From a virus, in IMG/VR virus record IMGVR_UViG_3300028397_000006, positions 1-35,019 of that record: a DNA stretch of 35,019 nucleotides; one strand, given 5' to 3'. This document shows positions 31,505 to 35,019 of the stretch, in pieces (within the stretch, counting starts at the first letter, position 1; each line of letters starts with the position of its first letter). The notes beneath the pieces are model-generated. The model did not search any database. It worked only from the letters and a program-made list of their open reading frames with translations, and was not told the origin of the DNA. A program made the translations under genes and the position numbers.

Positions 31505-32221
31505 ATGGCATTAGTAACAGCAGCCGTAGTTGGAACAGTAGTAGGAGCGGGTATGGGTATAGCATCCGCTGTAAAAGCTGGTAACGATCAACGTGAGGCA
31601 GAGAAAAAACTAAGAGAGCAAGAAGCAATGATAAAAACTCTTGAAGACTCTAGACAAGATGTAATAAACCCTATGGCTGGGTTGACCAATGAAGCTGAGA
31701 AAGTAGGTGTTGCTACACAAGCTGCTAAGTTTCAAGCTGAAGAAGCAGATCAAGCTTTAGCAAACACTTTAGACACTATCTTACAAACTGGTGGTGGTGC
31801 TGCTGGCGCTACAGCGTTAGCTCAAATGGCTCTTAAGTCTAAACAAGGTATATCAGCTGATATTCAAAAACAAGAAAGACAAAACGCTGTAAACGTAGCT
31901 AACTCACAACAAGTGATAAATCAACAAATAGCTGAAGGTGAAAAGTTTGCTTGGCAATATCAAGAAACTAGAGAATTACAAAAACTTAATAGAGCACAAA
32001 ATTTAGCAGATAAATTTGAAGCTCAAGGTTTTGCTGCTGAACAAGCTAAATGGGCAGCTTACGGTAATATTGCTAGTAGTATAACTGGTGGAGCGGGTAA
32101 CATTGCTGGTGCTGTTAATACAAATCAAATGCAAGGTCAGTATGATCAATATTTGGCTCAAGCAAACGCAGGTCAAGATGTATCTTGGATAAACCAAGGA
32201 ACCGGGCCAATTGCTCAATAA
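31505..32221 (+). CDS. Putative internal virion (ejection) protein, T7 gp14-like
   Basis: A 238-residue Ala/Gln/Gly-rich protein. Residues 2-24 are a hydrophobic glycine-zipper segment (ALVTAAVVGTVVGAGMGIAS), followed by a long helix (DQREAEKKLREQEAMIKTLE) and a second hydrophobic Gly/Ala stretch (NIASSITGGAGNIAGAVN). This pattern is typical of small ejection proteins that leave the virion first and insert in the host envelope, such as T7 gp14 or P22 gp7. It precedes a larger helical protein, as gp14 precedes gp15/gp16 in T7-like phages. Sequence identity to those was not tested. Confidence 0.7.
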   Translation: MALVTAAVVGTVVGAGMGIASAVKAGNDQREAEKKLREQEAMIKTLEDSRQDVINPMAGLTNEAEKVGVATQAAKFQAEEADQALANTLDTILQTGGGAAGATALAQMALKSKQGISADIQKQERQNAVNVANSQQVINQQIAEGEKFAWQYQETRELQKLNRAQNLADKFEAQGFAAEQAKWAAYGNIASSITGGAGNIAGAVNTNQMQGQYDQYLAQANAGQDVSWINQGTGPIAQ

Positions 32222-32238
32222 AAAAAATAAATAATATT

Positions 32239-34755
32239 ATGGGCTACGAAAATCCAAGAATACAGATAAACCAAACCAACGCTGAGATTAATAAGCAGGT
32301 AAGAAGATTTAACGAAGACTTTAATGAAGAGTTCGATGCTATCAATGCTCAACAAGCTGCTAATATAGAAGCTAATATGGAAATATTGGAAGAACAGCAG
32401 AAGAAAAGAGCTATGGGTGACGAAATGTGGTATCAGCAAGTAGAGAAATACAAGCCAAAAGGTGACTACGCTAAAGATACTAAAGCTTTTTTACATAATA
32501 TGCATAATAAGTATTATGAACTTTTAGGTTGTGAAACTAGTGAATGTAGAGAAGAGTTAGAAAACTTAAAAAATGTGCCTAGACAACTATCTGAAGTTGG
32601 TGGAGCTTGGACAAGTATGAATGAAAAATACAATGAAGCTGGCGGTAAAAAACTATTTGCACCTGGGTCATTAAATGCTAGAACACCAAACTATATCATG
32701 CAGGTAATGGAAAACGGTGGTACAACTAAAAAAGTTTATAACGAAAAAACTGGTCATGTAGAGTTTGAAGTTTACGACGCTAAAGGTGGTCGTGTAATGG
32801 AATTAGACAAAGATGGTAAAAAAACAAGTAACCCATTAATGGTGGATGCTGTTGATTTCACTAAAGGTGCTTTAAGTGGTAATGTAACTGTAAACACCTA
32901 TGGTGATCCTGCGGGATTAAGAAGAGAGTTTCAGGCTGGTATAGCTAAAGACATGGATTATAATGATTATGTTCAAAAAATTACTGATAACACTGATCAA
33001 TACAATAAAAAAGGTTATCAAGACTACACAGAGGCTAATAGTTTATATAAGCAAAACCTAGAAGGATCAAATGCTGGGGCTTTAATGGATGATAAAAAAC
33101 TAATGACTGATAACTATCCCGTTATAATAAATGGTTTATTTGAGCAAGCTAAAGGTGGAGATCAAGCTGCTTTAGCTTCTTTAGAGAAATTAGATCAACA
33201 AACAGGAGGTAAGATATTAGGTGGTGATGGCTTAGGTGGTACTAATGATTTAGATTTATCAAGTGGTTTAGCTGTTCAGTCAGCTATAGGTATGTGGGAT
33301 AACTCTGATATTCAAAGAGAAGCTGCTGATGCTTATTTCAAGCATTATGATGAATCTTCAAACTTGTTAAAACCAGATAGAATAGACAAAACAAATGTTA
33401 AGAGTTCAATAACTAATGCCGAGAGAAGAGCTCAAGCAAATTTCAATAAAACTCAAACAAAAGATATAGCTAATCTTAAAGCTGCAAATAATGAAAAAGA
33501 GTTTGTTACTAATTTTGATAACATGTTTGCTAATGCTAAATCATCCGACGATATTTACAAAATATTACAAAATGATCTTGGAAATTTCGCAATGAAGAAT
33601 AGTAACGCTGGTAGTGGTAGTATTCTTGAGTTTACAGGTGATGAACCAAAAGATCGACAATTTGACATAGATGATAATGGGGATGGTACTTTTTCTATAA
33701 AATTAAATAAAATTTCTAAAGATCCTAAAACAAATGAAGTTACTACAGGAGATGCAGTAAGAATTTATAATACTGGAAATGCTAATGATATGAGCTCTCT
33801 TAGAAGAGACTTTGGTATAAACAATAAAACTTACAAATTACAAGGTGAAGCTCCTAGTGAGCAAGAAGAACAAGCTACTTCCGCTACCCAACAAAACAAT
33901 CCACTAAATGCTGCTAGTTTTAATAAAAATAATCAACCTAAACCTAAACCAGAGGCTAAAAGTGACTTTATTCCAGATCCAAATGTAAACTACGAAAGTT
34001 TACCAATGATGGATAAAAGAAGAGTAGAATATGAAAATTGGAAACAATCACAAGTTCCTGAAGAGCTGCAAGATCCTGTTTCTAAAGTTAAACCTGCTCC
34101 TGAAGTTAAACCTGCTCCTGAAGTAAAACCTGAACAAGTAAAAAGTAAGGCACCACAAACAAGTAGGGATTTAAAAGCTGAAAATAAAAAGCAAGAAGAT
34201 TTAATGAGAAACTCTGAGGTTACTTACGGTGGTAAATCAGGTGATGACACTATTGGTTTAACAGATTATGAAGATTATGATTTTAAATATTACTTAAATA
34301 GTGAAAAACAAGTACAAGAAGGAGTTGATAGAAATGGTGAAATGGCTACATATTGGGGAGGTGATCAACCTAAGAAAGGTTTGAAAAAAGATTTAGGTGA
34401 AAAAGTTTATGATGGATTATCTGATGGACAACAAGCTATGATGCGAATGCAGCATGTTAATATAGGCTGGGATCCTAGAGTTACTATGCTACTAGCATCT
34501 GGAGCAATCAAGCCTAGTGAAAGAGGAGAATATCTTAGAAACTACAAGAAAACAACTACTAAATATAATGATAATAAAGCTAAGTTTAAAAATATAGATG
34601 ATCAAGCAATGTTTGATCAATGGGTAGATTTATATGCAAATAGTGAACCAAATACAAAAGGATTACAAAAGCAATATAAAAGAAGAGTAGAAGATATGGC
34701 TAAAAGTTATGGATTTAAGTTAACAAAAAAACAGCTTGATTTGTTTAAAGTATAA
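32239..34755 (+). CDS. Large putative internal virion/cargo protein
   Basis: An 838-residue protein from the ATG at 32239 (MGYENPRIQINQTNAEINKQ). An upstream TTG at 32185 would overlap the preceding gene and gives a poor leader. The N-terminal 100 residues are a charged, Gln/Asn-rich helix; the middle is Asp/Asn/Lys-rich with helical stretches; around residues 610-640 is a Pro/Glu/Lys linker with KPAPEV units; the C-terminus is helical and basic. There are only two Cys (ETSECRE region) and no signal peptide. Size, composition and position after the small ejection protein suggest T7 gp15/gp16-like or crAss cargo function. No lytic transglycosylase or peptidase motif was found. Confidence 0.7.
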   Translation: MGYENPRIQINQTNAEINKQVRRFNEDFNEEFDAINAQQAANIEANMEILEEQQKKRAMGDEMWYQQVEKYKPKGDYAKDTKAFLHNMHNKYYELLGCETSECREELENLKNVPRQLSEVGGAWTSMNEKYNEAGGKKLFAPGSLNARTPNYIMQVMENGGTTKKVYNEKTGHVEFEVYDAKGGRVMELDKDGKKTSNPLMVDAVDFTKGALSGNVTVNTYGDPAGLRREFQAGIAKDMDYNDYVQKITDNTDQYNKKGYQDYTEANSLYKQNLEGSNAGALMDDKKLMTDNYPVIINGLFEQAKGGDQAALASLEKLDQQTGGKILGGDGLGGTNDLDLSSGLAVQSAIGMWDNSDIQREAADAYFKHYDESSNLLKPDRIDKTNVKSSITNAERRAQANFNKTQTKDIANLKAANNEKEFVTNFDNMFANAKSSDDIYKILQNDLGNFAMKNSNAGSGSILEFTGDEPKDRQFDIDDNGDGTFSIKLNKISKDPKTNEVTTGDAVRIYNTGNANDMSSLRRDFGINNKTYKLQGEAPSEQEEQATSATQQNNPLNAASFNKNNQPKPKPEAKSDFIPDPNVNYESLPMMDKRRVEYENWKQSQVPEELQDPVSKVKPAPEVKPAPEVKPEQVKSKAPQTSRDLKAENKKQEDLMRNSEVTYGGKSGDDTIGLTDYEDYDFKYYLNSEKQVQEGVDRNGEMATYWGGDQPKKGLKKDLGEKVYDGLSDGQQAMMRMQHVNIGWDPRVTMLLASGAIKPSERGEYLRNYKKTTTKYNDNKAKFKNIDDQAMFDQWVDLYANSEPNTKGLQKQYKRRVEDMAKSYGFKLTKKQLDLFKV
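34087..34134 (+). repeat. Tandem repeat coding KPAPEV
   Basis: The 18-base unit GTTAAACCTGCTCCTGAA occurs twice in a row, followed by a shorter relative (GTAAAACCTGAA). It encodes a rigid Pro/Lys/Glu linker in the large internal virion protein and is a likely slippage site. Confidence 0.8.
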
Positions 34756-34761
34756 AATAAT

Positions 34762-35019
34762 ATGAACGAAGAGTATTTAGAGTTATTATTTTCCGCCTAC
34801 GGAAACGAAGTAGGTGACGATTACGACGCATTTAAAACTGCTATGAGTAATGAAGACTACTCAAGAATGCTATTTGAAACTCACTCTGAAGAGTTAGGTG
34901 ATGATTATGCGGAGTTTAATAAAGCTGTAGGTATAAATATTGAACCTTATGTTGAACCAGAGGAAGAAGTTTCTATGTCTGGAGAGTATGGGGTAAAAGA
35001 GCAAGATGTATTTGGCAGT
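34762..35019 (+). CDS. N-terminal part of a further virion protein, cut by window edge
   Basis: ATG at 34762, six bases after the previous stop; the frame is open to the end of the window (86 residues seen). The start holds two related units of about 25 residues, LFSAYGNEVGDDYDAFKTAM and LFETHSEELGDDYAEFNKAV, followed by an acidic linker (EPYVEPEEEVSMSGEYG). Short repeated helical units of this sort open many very large ejected proteins in marine phages. The gene is therefore probably the next, maybe giant, cargo protein; its catalytic domains, if any, lie outside the window. Confidence 0.7.
   Translation, partial: MNEEYLELLFSAYGNEVGDDYDAFKTAMSNEDYSRMLFETHSEELGDDYAEFNKAVGINIEPYVEPEEEVSMSGEYGVKEQDVFGS

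Noticed and set aside
32185-32238. TTG start at 32185 for the large internal virion protein
   Set aside because: It overlaps the preceding gene, and the ATG at 32239 begins a coherent helical N-terminus after an A/T-rich leader.

Overview
The window reads as about 35 kb of an AT-rich, tailed double-stranded DNA phage (or prophage) genome. Every supported gene is on the plus strand and the genes are packed with very short gaps or overlaps. Hallmark genes are a large terminase, portal, candidate scaffold, major capsid protein, T7-lysozyme-like amidase, holins and several very large virion proteins; nothing bacterial or housekeeping is seen. The lack of long contractile-tail genes and the tail proteins that are present suggest a podovirus-like, crAss/P22/T7-style virion. 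Most starts sit behind A/T-rich leaders without a Shine-Dalgarno sequence, which is typical of Bacteroidota hosts. A marine flavobacterial host is my inference; no host gene proves it.

Layout. 1-3763: the end of a Gly-rich protein, then a 996-residue cysteine-rich modular protein that is probably a fibre or adhesin. 3764-6381: a regulatory gap with three dyads, a small unknown gene, then groEL, groES and a winged-helix-like gene in one overlapping unit. 6384-8860: small proteins, a compact lysis cassette (holin, amidase, spanin-like protein), tiny lysine-rich proteins and a second, 3TM-type holin. 8867-11027: an unknown 245-residue protein, two small genes and a collagen-like fibre. 11028-14606: a second copy of the regulatory element, small genes, a tandem GroES-like protein, a small-terminase candidate and the large terminase. 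14610-19685: portal, scaffold candidate and major capsid protein. 19686-21650: three unknown structural genes separated by three intrinsic terminators. 21650-35019: connector/ring candidate, large tail proteins, a GNAT acetyltransferase, candidate ejection proteins and the start of another protein cut by the window edge.

How they work together: portal, scaffold and capsid protein build the prohead; the terminases fill it; ring, muzzle-like and ejection proteins complete the tail; two fibres bind the host; holins, amidase and spanin-like protein release the progeny. The GroEL/GroES pair and the separate double-domain GroES-like protein probably fold virion proteins. The most unusual points are the chaperonin set with altered apical residues, a near-identical 18-nt dyad element placed exactly the same distance upstream of two gene blocks, the 11-module cysteine-rich protein, and a 161-nt out-of-frame overlap between the GroES-like gene and the packaging gene. 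No tRNA, rRNA, CRISPR array, insertion sequence or integrase was seen. No stretch above 300 bases lacks a gene.
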